Shown one piece after another: positions 17,511 to 25,827 of a stretch of DNA of 27,253 nt (its first letter is position 1; each line of letters starts with the position of its first letter). The DNA is taken from contig LRSR01004771.1 in NCBI GenBank assembly GCA_001579985.1, forward strand, positions 1-27,253, given 5' to 3'. This DNA comes from Hypsibius dujardini (Eukaryota; Tardigrada; Eutardigrada; Parachela; Hypsibiidae). The position numbers and the translations under genes are program-made. Below the pieces are notes generated by a model that ran no database searches, was not told the origin of the DNA, and saw nothing but the letters and a program-made list of their open reading frames with translations.

Positions 17511-18017
17511 CTACTTTAGTTCCAGAAAATTTTTGCATACTTGTTTGAGAAAACTGTCATCTTGGACTTTGGTATTCAAGTCGAAATAATGGTTCACATA
17601 CTGAGTCACCATTGCATCATTAGCATGCTTATTCTGCGTAAACAAGTGAATTATATCTCCGTAATGTTCTCCGCTGCATCTTCTAAGTAAAAAGAATAAA
17701 CAATACTGACCACAAACGGTCGAACCATTGGATTGGAACTGCTCAGTCTGTTTCACGATTCGCAGATTGTGAAAAGCGTTAATTTTATAAAAAGACAAAT
17801 CTTTTCCAAAAGAGTCGAAAATCTCCACAACATCCGGGCGATCTTGGTACGCTGCAAGCCAGTGCATGCCGGGGCCTGTGGACGGGTCAGTGTTAATTAC
17901 ACATCCACCGGGCAAAGGTCTTAATACTGAAATCTTGTCAGCGGCAAAAATTCCACGAAAAGAAGACTTGGTGACAGAGTTGCTCTCCAGAGCAGCTTTA
18001 ATGCTGGAAGTGTTCAT
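17511..18017 (-). CDS. Adenain-like cysteine maturation protease
   Basis: A 168-residue protein of the adenovirus-type (C5) protease family that cleaves capsid and core precursors. Visible catalytic residues are H52 (in GPGMHWLAAY), an acidic residue in the EIFDSFG segment (about 65-71), Q95 and C102 in the VCGQYC motif; the Q-x6-C spacing fits the family. The start overlaps the stop of the major capsid gene by ATGA (18014-18017), showing a compact operon-like arrangement. The frame is intact. It is expected to act inside virions or assembly sites on the penton, core-like and small hydrophobic proteins. Confidence 0.9.
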   Translation of the reverse strand: MNTSSIKAALESNSVTKSSFRGIFAADKISVLRPLPGGCVINTDPSTGPGMHWLAAYQDRPDVVEIFDSFGKDLSFYKINAFHNLRIVKQTEQFQSNGSTVCGQYCLFFLLRRCSGEHYGDIIHLFTQNKHANDAMVTQYVNHYFDLNTKVQDDSFLKQVCKNFLELK

Positions 18018-19342
18018 GCTGTGAAGTCGGTGCTGAGCACACGGAACTGATTAATCTCGATAATCGAGTCATATACGAGATAAGCCATCATCATGATTGT
18101 TGACTTTAATGGTTGTGCGAACGTTAAAGAGATACTGAGGTTTCCTTGACGAATTAGTCCCAGAGTTCTACGACCGCATGTGCCAAGTTTCATACCAAAA
18201 AGAGTGTATCCACCGGCGTAATCTTCCCGATCAAACCAAAACTCGCCGTGAGGATCGTGCCGCTTCTCAAACGTCTCCAACAAGCCTTCGTAGCACTCTA
18301 AACTTTGGAATTTGTCAAATTCGGCAGTGTACGGTCGGCCGGGAAACGATTGGCCGTCCACTTCACAACTAATTTGCTGAAGTCCAAAATGATCAAACAG
18401 AAACGGTGAACGGGTAGAATCTCCGTGAAAGTCTTTGCTGTCCACGAAACCAATCAAGCAAATCTTTGGGAGCTGACCTATTTGTAGGTTGCTTATAACC
18501 GTGCTCTGTGTAGATCTGGGAATATCGGTAACTCGGATGACGGTCCGTTCCACGTGGTATTTACAAGGTTTACTTTGAAGTTCTTCGGTGGTGCTAATCA
18601 AATAATCTGGTGCTGGAATGTTCCGTCGGATGCGGAGACGAGGGTTTTTAATGACAATTCGAAACTGCTTAGTTAAGTCCGAATCAAATTTCCGCAAATA
18701 AAATTCAGGTTTGGCCATAACAAACCGAATGGTGACTGGAACACCGGTAATCAGATCCTTTTCTTGTTCGAAAAGGTCAGAACAAATCCGTCCTGATAAC
18801 TGAACGAAATGGCCTCGTCCAAACAGTGTTCGACGTCTTTGTTCCTGTGCGTTTTCAGTTTCGGAATTAAATTTATGAGGGGTATCAGGGTACCAACCAC
18901 ATGAAGTCAGCTGAGACCTTTGTGTTTGAACAGTGTTGTTGAACAAATTGTCGAGGTATGCACGGTAAGGGTAGAACGTGGACGCGTCAGAAATAACCTT
19001 GTTGGCAACAGAGACGTGAACGCTTGAGAAGATGGAATGGAGGGCATTATTTACAATGGCTACACCATCGGTCTGGTCAACCATTCTCCATTCAGAATCG
19101 GGCTTTTTTACTTGTAGACCAAGCTCCAGTTCAAGTGCAACGTCTTTAAGAACAACCATACCGGTAGTGCTAGGTGGAATGTAGAAAACAATATCCCCTG
19201 TGGTAGTTCCGTCCGCCAAGGTAGCAGTTGGATGAAGACGGTCATGTTCCACTTTCCAGCGCTCAGTGAATGTGACGGGGACACTAAACATTTGCGACTC
19301 TGGATGCATGGCCGACGCCGAACCTTCCAAGGTGAAGGCCAT
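18014..19342 (-). CDS. Major capsid protein (hexon-like, double jelly-roll)
   Basis: A 442-residue protein from the ATG at 19342; the frame is open a few codons further upstream but only to a TTG. It resembles the Polinton major capsid family: an N-terminal FSVPVTFTERW, NNALHSIFSSVHVSV, YPYRAYLDNL, and a C-terminal VYDSIIEINQFRVLS. It is beta-rich throughout and of the usual length for the family. The gene starts one base after the stop of the core-like gene and overlaps the protease. No stop or frameshift was seen, so the capsid gene is intact, unlike the minor capsid gene. Confidence 0.88.
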   Translation of the reverse strand: MAFTLEGSASAMHPESQMFSVPVTFTERWKVEHDRLHPTATLADGTTTGDIVFYIPPSTTGMVVLKDVALELELGLQVKKPDSEWRMVDQTDGVAIVNNALHSIFSSVHVSVANKVISDASTFYPYRAYLDNLFNNTVQTQRSQLTSCGWYPDTPHKFNSETENAQEQRRRTLFGRGHFVQLSGRICSDLFEQEKDLITGVPVTIRFVMAKPEFYLRKFDSDLTKQFRIVIKNPRLRIRRNIPAPDYLISTTEELQSKPCKYHVERTVIRVTDIPRSTQSTVISNLQIGQLPKICLIGFVDSKDFHGDSTRSPFLFDHFGLQQISCEVDGQSFPGRPYTAEFDKFQSLECYEGLLETFEKRHDPHGEFWFDREDYAGGYTLFGMKLGTCGRRTLGLIRQGNLSISLTFAQPLKSTIMMMAYLVYDSIIEINQFRVLSTDFTA

Positions 19343-19343
19343 C

Positions 19344-19751
19344 CTAATAGTAATCCTCAATACCGTATGATGGTGTTTTCTTTCTTCTGATCACCTTTTT
19401 CTTTTTGGAAAGTTTCTTCCGTTTACGTCCACGACCGTCTTGGATTTCGGTAAGCTTTTTATTAATAGCCTCAACTGCTCCACGACCGGCGTCTTTAACA
19501 ATACCTGTGGCGGCTTCTTGTAAATGTGGTGCAGCGGCAGAGAGCGCTGCACGTGCGTGAGGGGCAGCAGATTTTAAAATAGGTTTTGCAAAAGATGCAA
19601 TCTTAGAAAAAAGGGACTTTAATAGTTGTGGGAACCCCGCCCCGTACTGAGCGTGTGATCCATGATATCGAACCATAGGACCGTATCCCATCTGCGTAAC
19701 AAAGACCCCCTCATATCGACGGGGGTCTGGGATGTATTCTGTAAGCGGCAT
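19344..19751 (-). CDS. Small basic core-like virion protein
   Basis: A 135-residue protein. The N-terminal third is Tyr/Gly-rich and includes a GAGF sequence, which resembles glycine-type sites cut by adenain-family proteases. The middle is an amphipathic, Ala-rich helix (FSKIASFAKPILKSAAPHAR), and the C-terminal 40 residues are very basic (RKRKKLSKKKKVIRRKK). Such a basic tail would suit DNA binding in the virion core; the amphipathic helix could be membrane-active. It sits between the minor and major capsid genes with gaps of 6 and 1 bases. The role is inferred from composition and position. Confidence 0.65.
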   Translation of the reverse strand: MPLTEYIPDPRRYEGVFVTQMGYGPMVRYHGSHAQYGAGFPQLLKSLFSKIASFAKPILKSAAPHARAALSAAAPHLQEAATGIVKDAGRGAVEAINKKLTEIQDGRGRKRKKLSKKKKVIRRKKTPSYGIEDYY

Positions 19752-19757
19752 GACAAA

Positions 19758-20687
19758 CTAGTAGGGCCTGTAAGGCCGAAAGTGTAATCGAATTAGGGAT
19801 TTTCCAGAATGAAAACGTGCATTGTCCCCAAGTTCATTAGCTATAGTCACTTGAATAGTTTCAAACTGAGAAGGTAAAACGGGAACATAGTGACCGATGT
19901 CAAATCTTTCAGTCTTGACTTGTCCATACTTGCCGTCAATAGCTAGTGTCCGTAAAATTTGAGCCTTTTCCCCACCGAGAAAGGAAAAATCAGCGACGCT
20001 GCAGTAAACGTACAAAATTTGGTTTCCAACACTAGGATCGAATGCTCGTTGTGCTGTCCATGTCCATGGTTTAATGTCGGCAAATAGCATTCTGACTTTT
20101 TCGTCTTGCTCTGTAGCCGTTCTGGGTGTTGGTTTAAGCACATTGTCTAGCAGCGGGTATTTGAGAATTTTCTCTTGTGGCTGTAGTCCCAACATCGCCT
20201 TGAGTGTTTCAGAGCCTGGTGGAAAGGTCAACATAATCAGTGGAGATGCAACTTTAAGGCGCAAAATGGGATTACTGCTCTCCGTCATGTAAAACGTTAC
20301 GGCCGGAGTCTCCGTAGTGCGGCTGGAACTGATGCGGTTAGTCAGCGTCACTTCTTCAAGCAGGGGTACTTGGTTGTTGATGACATTGATCAAATCTTTG
20401 GGTTCCTTGTAAAGACCCGCAGGAACCGTGATGACGGTTTCGGTAGTTGGAAAAACCCACTTTTCATAATCTACACTTTTAATTTGATGAATTAAAATCT
20501 TTTGTTCTTCCTGTAGGGTCCACAATGTATTGGTATAATGAGCCTCTGCCAGGCAGACTTACCATCGTCCTTTGAGTTGAATGGGCTGCTGTAACTTTGT
20601 AATCCAGTCGGCTGCATTGTTGTTTGGATAAAGTTCCAAACAGCTGTCACATGGTAGTGTTATGTAGAACGATGAGGCTTCGTGCAT
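19758..20687 (-). pseudogene. Minor capsid protein (penton-like, single jelly-roll) with an in-frame stop
   Basis: Reading from the ATG at 20687 the first 42 codons encode a typical N-terminus of Polinton minor capsid proteins (SSFYITLPCDSCLELYPNN, then a short Trp-containing end). A TAA at 20561-20559 then stops the frame. The same frame continues open for over 260 codons to its natural stop at 19758 (GLYKEPKDLINVINNQ, LRLKVASPLIML, and the C-terminal IRLHFRPYRPY), with similarity to the family resuming immediately after the stop. No spliced intron keeps the frame: donor GTAAGT overlaps the stop, but removal to the CTACAG at about 20514 would change frame. The start overlaps the end of the integrase gene by 28 bases. 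Confidence 0.8.
20559..20561 (-). other. In-frame TAA stop in the minor capsid gene
   Basis: The stop codon lies at codon 43 of the minor capsid frame, between conserved segments. It is a single-codon lesion; the flanking frame is continuous. Confidence 0.8.
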
Positions 20688-21739
20688 TTTGATTTTACTA
20701 TCCACTCGTCGTCTTCCGAATCGTATCCCAACCATCGAACCAAGCATTCGCGTTTTCCATTTCGTGTTCGCTCTTTAATAACTTTCTCAATCGTGAAAGT
20801 TTTTTCACTAAGATCGCCCCGGACTAATGATAATTCCTGCTCGTAGAATTTGCCCGCTACAGGACTACCTTTTAAGGTTTGAATGCGGTACATTGGTTTC
20901 TTGTGAGGAATGACCTGCACAATTTTGTAAATCCGTTCCTGGTAGCGATACTCGAATCCTTTTTCAAACACACCCTTGAGTTTTGAGATTCTTACATGCT
21001 CACCGACCCGGTATCGTGGCGTCCTGCTACTTTGACTCAAGAGATCACTATAGAGCCGATTAAACACTTGTAAGGAATTGCCTTGTGAGACGTTATTTGG
21101 TTCCATACCATGAGAGCGGTGGATCGACCGATTGTAAGAGTACACAAAATCTTGAATTTTATCAACGTACTCTGTTGACATTCTGTGCCGAAACAGTCGC
21201 CATATGCGAGATTTAAAGGTACGAATAAGTCGTTCAGCTTGTCCCGCCTTGATGTCGTTGTTTTCAGTGGAAAACAACTCGACTTGCTTTGATTTAAGAA
21301 ACGCTTTTACGGTAGAGTTAAAAAACTCTTTTGCTTTGTCCACTTGGATCCGTTCCGGTTCGCCCATTTCGTTAAACACTTTTTGCAGGGCCTTTTTAAC
21401 ATGATCGGCGCCTTTGGTGAGAAGTGGTTGTACGCTGGCCTTCTTGGAGAAACAGTCGATTGCAAACATTAGGTACTGCACACCTTTGTTTTCGTCCTTG
21501 TATCGGCGAAAGTCTGCAAGATCGATCTGAAACTGCTGTGTCATATTGCTCACGACAACACGGTTTCGAGGGAATCGTTTTCGGTTTTCCTTGTTGATGC
21601 TGTAAGGGTCGAGCTGTTCCAAAAGCTGTTGAGCTTGTTTCTTGTCCGCGACGTCTCCCTTCACGCTTTCGAAGAATCGATCGATACCACCGAAGCTGCC
21701 GGGGTTCCGGGCGTCGAGGTACTTGTTCAGTAGATTCAT
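20660..21739 (-). CDS. Retroviral-type DDE integrase with C-terminal chromodomain
   Basis: A 359-residue protein. The N-terminus has the conserved Polinton phrase YLDARNPGSFGGIDR. The catalytic core shows D73 (QIDLADF), D134 (IQVDKAKEFF) and E169 (KAGQAERLIR), a D-x60-D-x34-E spacing as in retroviral integrases. An SH3-like region around 240-300 is followed by a chromodomain (about 313-349: EKVIKERTRNGKRECLVRWLGY, then DEW). It catalyses element insertion, and the chromodomain may direct it to modified chromatin. The frame is intact; the stop lies inside the start of the minor capsid gene. Confidence 0.93.
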   Translation of the reverse strand: MNLLNKYLDARNPGSFGGIDRFFESVKGDVADKKQAQQLLEQLDPYSINKENRKRFPRNRVVVSNMTQQFQIDLADFRRYKDENKGVQYLMFAIDCFSKKASVQPLLTKGADHVKKALQKVFNEMGEPERIQVDKAKEFFNSTVKAFLKSKQVELFSTENNDIKAGQAERLIRTFKSRIWRLFRHRMSTEYVDKIQDFVYSYNRSIHRSHGMEPNNVSQGNSLQVFNRLYSDLLSQSSRTPRYRVGEHVRISKLKGVFEKGFEYRYQERIYKIVQVIPHKKPMYRIQTLKGSPVAGKFYEQELSLVRGDLSEKTFTIEKVIKERTRNGKRECLVRWLGYDSEDDEWIVKSKCTKPHRST

Positions 21740-21815
21740 TGCAGCAATTGCTGATTATGTTAAATTTAAAAATATGGCAAAATCGAAGAACTGATGGGCA
21801 CCATTCAGCCATTCT

Positions 21816-22439
21816 TTAATGAAGAGAAATCCACTTAAATCCACCCTTTTGTTTTTTATGGGGGGCAAATATTTCTTGATGACTACGCTTGAGAAACTTT
21901 AATCTCCTTTTATTTTTTGGGAAACCGAAAAGATCGGTGACACGCTTCCTTTTTCCGCGTTCAATTTCCATTTCATCCGATTCTGGCACACTGTTCATTT
22001 CCACGTCTGGTACGCGTTTGACCTCCCAAGTTGTTTTTCGCTTTCCTGTAGGCTTCTTGGAAAGCTTGGGAATTGCCTTCATTTTCTTGATAACGTGTTC
22101 ATCTTCCTCTGTTTGACGTTTCGCAATACGCTTTGCAATTATTGGTGACTTGAATGGTTTCTTTTTTGACTCACGTGCCAAGGGTTCAACGGGTGGCGGA
22201 AGATTTTGTTCAATTGGAATGGCCTTCTCTTGACGCTGCGTGGGTGCCTCCGAATTCCAGGCTGAAAACCGGTCCAAGGAAGCTGATAGGAGATCGGCTT
22301 TTTCATATTCACTCAAATTATCTCGTTGAAGAATGTTGTTCACTAGACAGCTCAAAGCCTTGACATCCTTCGAGTCCGGTGGCTGTCGTCCCTGGTATCG
22401 ATCAACCACGTTGCGTGGCAGTAGACAAAATTCATCCAT
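21816..22439 (-). CDS. Conserved Polinton protein of unknown function, basic C-terminal half
   Basis: A 207-residue protein. The N-terminal 70 residues form a small helical domain (FCLLPRNVVDRY, then VKALSCLVNNIL, LSEYEKADLLSASLDRF) resembling a recurrent protein in Polintons of other animals, as far as I recall. The C-terminal two thirds are low-complexity and Lys/Arg-rich, with several nuclear-localisation-like clusters (KKPFKSPIIAKRIAKR; KNKRRLKFLKR). It overlaps the next upstream gene by 8 bases. A DNA-binding or virion-core role is plausible from charge; not established. Confidence 0.65.
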   Translation of the reverse strand: MDEFCLLPRNVVDRYQGRQPPDSKDVKALSCLVNNILQRDNLSEYEKADLLSASLDRFSAWNSEAPTQRQEKAIPIEQNLPPPVEPLARESKKKPFKSPIIAKRIAKRQTEEDEHVIKKMKAIPKLSKKPTGKRKTTWEVKRVPDVEMNSVPESDEMEIERGKRKRVTDLFGFPKNKRRLKFLKRSHQEIFAPHKKQKGGFKWISLH

Positions 22440-22755
22440 TGAGTACAGCTCCTAGTACGCTTGCAATAACAGGCAAGATTGCACCAAGGAATCCACCACG
22501 CTGAAGAATTTCCTTCTTTTTCTTGTTTGGATACCGCTTTAATGCAATTAGTTTGAGAGATTTTCGCCAGCGATGACACACCTTCTCCTGTGCAGGAGTA
22601 AGTGGGACAGTGATTTTAACAATGTTGACAGCAACTTCCTCCAGTCCACGCATTTGATCCTTAGTTGCCAGGCCAAGCATTTGTCTCCGCTGCTTTGGTT
22701 TAAGATCCCTCAAGGTGAGGACGTACGGAGTAAGCTGGCGGGTCCGCTGAGACAT
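22432..22755 (-). CDS. Small protein with hydrophobic C-terminal peptide
   Basis: A 107-residue protein. The body is basic and helical; the last 20 residues form a Gly-containing hydrophobic stretch (GGFLGAILPVIASVLGAVL) preceded by basic KKKKEILQR. Such tails suggest a membrane-active peptide freed by proteolysis at or near the double glycine. A similar tail occurs in predicted proteins of related elements that have been compared with membrane-lytic peptides (recalled, not checked). It overlaps the ATPase gene by 46 bases and the next gene by 8. The frame is intact. Confidence 0.6.
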   Translation of the reverse strand: MSQRTRQLTPYVLTLRDLKPKQRRQMLGLATKDQMRGLEEVAVNIVKITVPLTPAQEKVCHRWRKSLKLIALKRYPNKKKKEILQRGGFLGAILPVIASVLGAVLNG

Positions 22756-23414
22756 TTTGCAGGAATTACTCTTTTCTTGCTGACGTATAATTTAGGAATC
22801 TGGTTTGGTAAAACGTTGCTACGAACTCTTAAATAGTCAGGTGTATCAGGTTTCAAGTCTACAATTAATGGACAATATGGTTCAGCTGTAACCTTTTTGT
22901 AAGCATCAGTCAAATGTGGAAGCCCTGTCTGCCTTGATAATAGGGAAATTTGTTGAACATCTCGAACGTTTTTAAACAACACAAGGTAGGATGCATTAAG
23001 ATGAACATCCCTCATTGCTTTGCCTTGTTTGTAAAGGTTTTGCATAATCAGTATGACCGATACTCTACGATGATGTATGGCCTGTGTGAAAAGTTTGGTG
23101 CTACGCTTATCGTCGGCAATATCTTGACCCAGGTCATCCAGTATCAGTAGTGTAGACTTGGTACCATCAAAAAAGTGTTCGTCTTCTAAGACTCCCGAGA
23201 TCCCTTTCACAAACTCAATTGACGGTACATCTTGCTGAAGCTCGGTAAACTTTTCTTGAAATTCACCGTAACAGTAAATAATACGATCCGGATTTTCACT
23301 CAGAATTTTATTACTTTCACGTATAAGGTTAAAAACAAACTCAGATTTTCCACTCATGGTCGGCCCACAAACAATAGCCCCAAATGGAACACGAAACTTC
23401 ATAAATGATTCCAT
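22710..23414 (-). CDS. A32/FtsK-HerA-type DNA-packaging ATPase
   Basis: A 234-residue P-loop ATPase. Walker A is GPTMSGKS (17-24) and Walker B is LLILDDL (89-95). Further family marks are the region HHRRVSVILIMQNLY and FKNVRDVQQISLLSRQ (the arginine-containing segment typical of poxvirus A32-like and Polinton ATPases). It drives genome packaging into the capsid. The frame is intact, of normal length, and starts 3 bases after the BIR gene's stop. Confidence 0.9.
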   Translation of the reverse strand: MESFMKFRVPFGAIVCGPTMSGKSEFVFNLIRESNKILSENPDRIIYCYGEFQEKFTELQQDVPSIEFVKGISGVLEDEHFFDGTKSTLLILDDLGQDIADDKRSTKLFTQAIHHRRVSVILIMQNLYKQGKAMRDVHLNASYLVLFKNVRDVQQISLLSRQTGLPHLTDAYKKVTAEPYCPLIVDLKPDTPDYLRVRSNVLPNQIPKLYVSKKRVIPAKCLSGPASLLRTSSP

Positions 23415-23417
23415 TTT

Positions 23418-23921
23418 TCACTTTGAAGTAAACTCTGAAACAGCAAGAAACTCTGACTGGGCTTTAATATATTGACGAGCAAAAGGACAGGATGGACTAT
23501 CCAATCTATGCTGCAGTCCTATCGATGGTCCGCCGCTCGCCACAATTTTTTCCGCTTCTTTGACGCTCTTGATCAGACCACAATAAGCACACCGGACTTT
23601 GTTGTCGTTGGGATACTCAATATCATGAAGATGGAATCCTTGGTACGCAAAAGCTAGTTTGTCGTAAGAACCGTAGGGCATGGTGCGGTAACGGGCTTCC
23701 ATGGTGGGGTAGCGTTTGGACATTAAGAGAGGTTCCAGATCAGCATCCAATCGACGAACGGCTCTCCAGTAGAGGATGGCATCAACCTTGTCCACTTTAC
23801 TTCCGTGATGGGGAGTGTAAACGGAGGAAGAATGCATGTACTTGACCCACTTTGGATACAGACGCAAAGCTTTTTCGGATGGCATCACTTTCACAAGGAG
23901 TTCCTGCTCAATTTCCTCCAT
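23418..23921 (-). CDS. BIR-domain (IAP-like) protein
   Basis: A 167-residue protein. Residues about 74-148 follow the baculovirus IAP repeat pattern: MEARYRTMPYGSYDKLAFAYQGF, then a spacer, VRCAYCG, and QHRLDSPSCPFARQ. Zinc ligands fit C111, C114, H138 and C145; the gap between the second Cys and the His is 23 residues, longer than usual for BIR domains (about 16), so the fold is divergent. There is one BIR and no RING. IAP-type proteins block caspases or regulate ubiquitin, and single-BIR proteins can have other roles. As the first gene of the minus-strand morphogenesis block it is close to the divergent promoter region. Confidence 0.65.
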   Translation of the reverse strand: MEEIEQELLVKVMPSEKALRLYPKWVKYMHSSSVYTPHHGSKVDKVDAILYWRAVRRLDADLEPLLMSKRYPTMEARYRTMPYGSYDKLAFAYQGFHLHDIEYPNDNKVRCAYCGLIKSVKEAEKIVASGGPSIGLQHRLDSPSCPFARQYIKAQSEFLAVSEFTSK

Positions 23922-24116
23922 GGCTGATTGAGGAGTGCCAACTAACTTTCACGTTAATTCTTCCACCCGAGATTACACTGTTCGATTATCTGAATCATCA
24001 TGCTGTCGGGTTATCTGTTGGGTTATTTGTCGGGTGACTCAACTTGCTATTAAAGTGACTACACTTTTCTCAGCTCTTAGAAGGAAATTTGCATTCCCCG
24101 ACGGAACCCGAGCAGA
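23922..24116. promoter_or_regulatory. Divergent intergenic promoter region
   Basis: 195 bp between the BIR gene (minus) and the gene at 24117 (plus). It contains a repeated word, GTCGGGTTATCTGT, GTTGGGTTATTTGT, then GTCGGGT (about 24005-24035), and a TATTAAAG at about 24050 that could act as a TATA box for the plus-strand gene 65 bases downstream. No CCAAT-array motif like those at 12.4 and 13.6 kb was seen. Confidence 0.4.
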
Positions 24117-24608
24117 ATGGAGCACAATGTGGTTGTTGACGCAGATTGGTTCGTTATTAATTCTGTGAGTCATTTAAAAAAGTTAGCATTCTTTGCTCCT
24201 ACTCTCGGAAAGTCCATCGAAGTTACATTCAATCTTCCGCCCTGGGCAAAACATCACCGTAGCTACTTGCGTCTTCAAGCAAAGAAATCTCATGGCTTGA
24301 ACTGGGGTGAGCCTGGAATGTATCAGCACGATCAAGTACGGAGCGCCCTTGAAGACATCATCTTATTCCTGGGTGTTCGAACGACTCGCCTGACCTTCTT
24401 CACCAAGGGTTTCCAAAAGAAACAGCTGTTGGACACTTATTTTCCATACCAGTGGGGACATTTAACAGACTTGGAAAACTTGGGATGCCCGACCTTTGAC
24501 AAATTGACACAACTGAAGAAGACGACATTGAACAAAGCCGTTGTTTTCGGGCTATGGCTACACGAGTCACCAACGTCGTTGCCACAGCCCTACTTAATGC
24601 CCACCTAA
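24117..24608 (+). CDS. Conserved element-associated protein, unknown function
   Basis: A 163-residue protein. It has a phrase order I recognise from predicted proteins of insect, cnidarian and other transposable elements and viruses: a hydrophobic/proline phrase (VTFNLPPW), a Lys/His-rich phrase ending HGLNWGEPG, FTKGFQKKQLLDTY, LTDLENLGCP, and a final C-terminal helix (KAVVFGLWL). Exonuclease-like roles have been suggested for this type in my memory, without firm assignment, so I give no name. It overlaps the TBP gene start by 55 bases in another frame. Intact. Confidence 0.55.
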   Translation: MEHNVVVDADWFVINSVSHLKKLAFFAPTLGKSIEVTFNLPPWAKHHRSYLRLQAKKSHGLNWGEPGMYQHDQVRSALEDIILFLGVRTTRLTFFTKGFQKKQLLDTYFPYQWGHLTDLENLGCPTFDKLTQLKKTTLNKAVVFGLWLHESPTSLPQPYLMPT

Positions 24609-25072
24609 ATTTGGAAAGGATTGAACGGAAGATCCCGATGGCGCAATATGTTCCTCATCGCTTTTCTGGACTTTTAATTAGGATTCTGGAACCGTTCAAA
24701 GCTCACTGTCAACTGTACCGGAACGGAAAAATTACGGTCAATGGAGCCCGATCGGAATACGCTGCTCATGCTTTGGTCCGGCATTTTTCAGACATTTTAA
24801 ATTGTATCGGTTATTCGACTTTTATTACTAACTTTAAAGTAGTCAATGTGGTCGGCACATACAATTTCGGTTCTTTTATGCGACTGGAAGACTTGTGTTT
24901 ACAGCTAAAAAATGCAGAATATCATCCAGAATTATTTCCTGGCATGCGTGTTAAGCTAAAAAAATGTTCAGCTGTTCTTTTTCACAGTGGAAAATGTAAT
25001 TTTTTGGGCGGTAAAAATGAACAAGATATTGAGAATGGTTACCATGAACTGCAAAAACTATTAAAACACTAG
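24554..25072 (+). CDS. TATA-binding protein (TBP) homologue
   Basis: A 172-residue protein, essentially just the TBP core without an N-terminal extension. Repeat 1 (about 5-88): VTNVVATALLNAHLNLERIE, VPHRFSGLLIRILEP, LYRNGKITVNGARSE. Repeat 2 (about 93-170): FKVVNVVGTYNFGSFMRLED, YHPELFPGMRVKLKKC, VLFHSGKCNFLGGKNE. Three of the four DNA-intercalating phenylalanine positions hold Phe (F37, F128, F143) and the fourth is Tyr (Y55). TBP nucleates RNA polymerase pre-initiation complexes on TATA boxes, and this element has strong TATATAA boxes. Its stop shares the palindrome CTAG with the polymerase stop on the other strand. It is divergent from host TBP, suggesting an old capture. Confidence 0.88.
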   Translation: MATRVTNVVATALLNAHLNLERIERKIPMAQYVPHRFSGLLIRILEPFKAHCQLYRNGKITVNGARSEYAAHALVRHFSDILNCIGYSTFITNFKVVNVVGTYNFGSFMRLEDLCLQLKNAEYHPELFPGMRVKLKKCSAVLFHSGKCNFLGGKNEQDIENGYHELQKLLKH

Positions 25073-25827
25073 TCCGCACAAAAACCGAACGGGACAGTAA
25101 GATGACCATCCAAAATGACACGTTTTTTGTAGTAGAAGCGGCACTTCTTCATTGTCTGAACCTCCTTAATAGCTACGGCTTTGATATCGCGCCGTAAGTT
25201 CCGCTGCGGAACGGCAATGGTCGATTCCTTCTCATCCAACAAGTGCAGCATGGCGGGAAAATTGATTAATTCTTCCGTCTCACCGTTCAGAGTGAAGCCC
25301 TTGATCTTGGTCACGTGCTTACCATCGTTGGTACGGTAGGCATAGCTCCTACCAAGAAGATTATGAAAGTCTCTATTTTTGATTAATTACATTTTGACAT
25401 ATTCTTACTTGGCTCCCAAGGAAACAAATTCTTCAATGTGCTGTCCAGGTTTAAGTTCGCTGACTAGATCTCCCAAATAGTGCCCGGTCTCTAACTTCCA
25501 TTCATCGGTGTCGCGGGCAACAAAGATCAGCGAGTCGGTGTCTAACAACAAAACAAAATCAGAGCTTGACACCAGAATCTAGAAAAGTGCTTACCAAAGT
25601 ACAAAATTCGCCCTGGGTAATGGTTTTCAAGCTGCTCCATAAATTTGTACAGATGGAGACGTGCCCTGAAATGATAATATTCAAAGTTTGGTAATGGTGA
25701 AAACTTGATTTATCGCTTACCAGCAAGTGGTAAAAGCGGCTAGAATGACATTGGTGGTGGGATTTTCCTCCACAAAGCTCTGCTCCTTTTTGAACTGGAC
25801 GGTGACCACGTCGTCGTTGATAAAGTC

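Noticed and set aside
20514-20565. Intron in the minor capsid gene (GTAAGT ... CTACAG)
   Set aside because: Splicing these sites would change the reading frame, while the unspliced sequence is conserved in one frame on both sides of the stop.
21396-21812. 138-codon minus-strand frame
   Set aside because: It is a shadow frame of the integrase gene.
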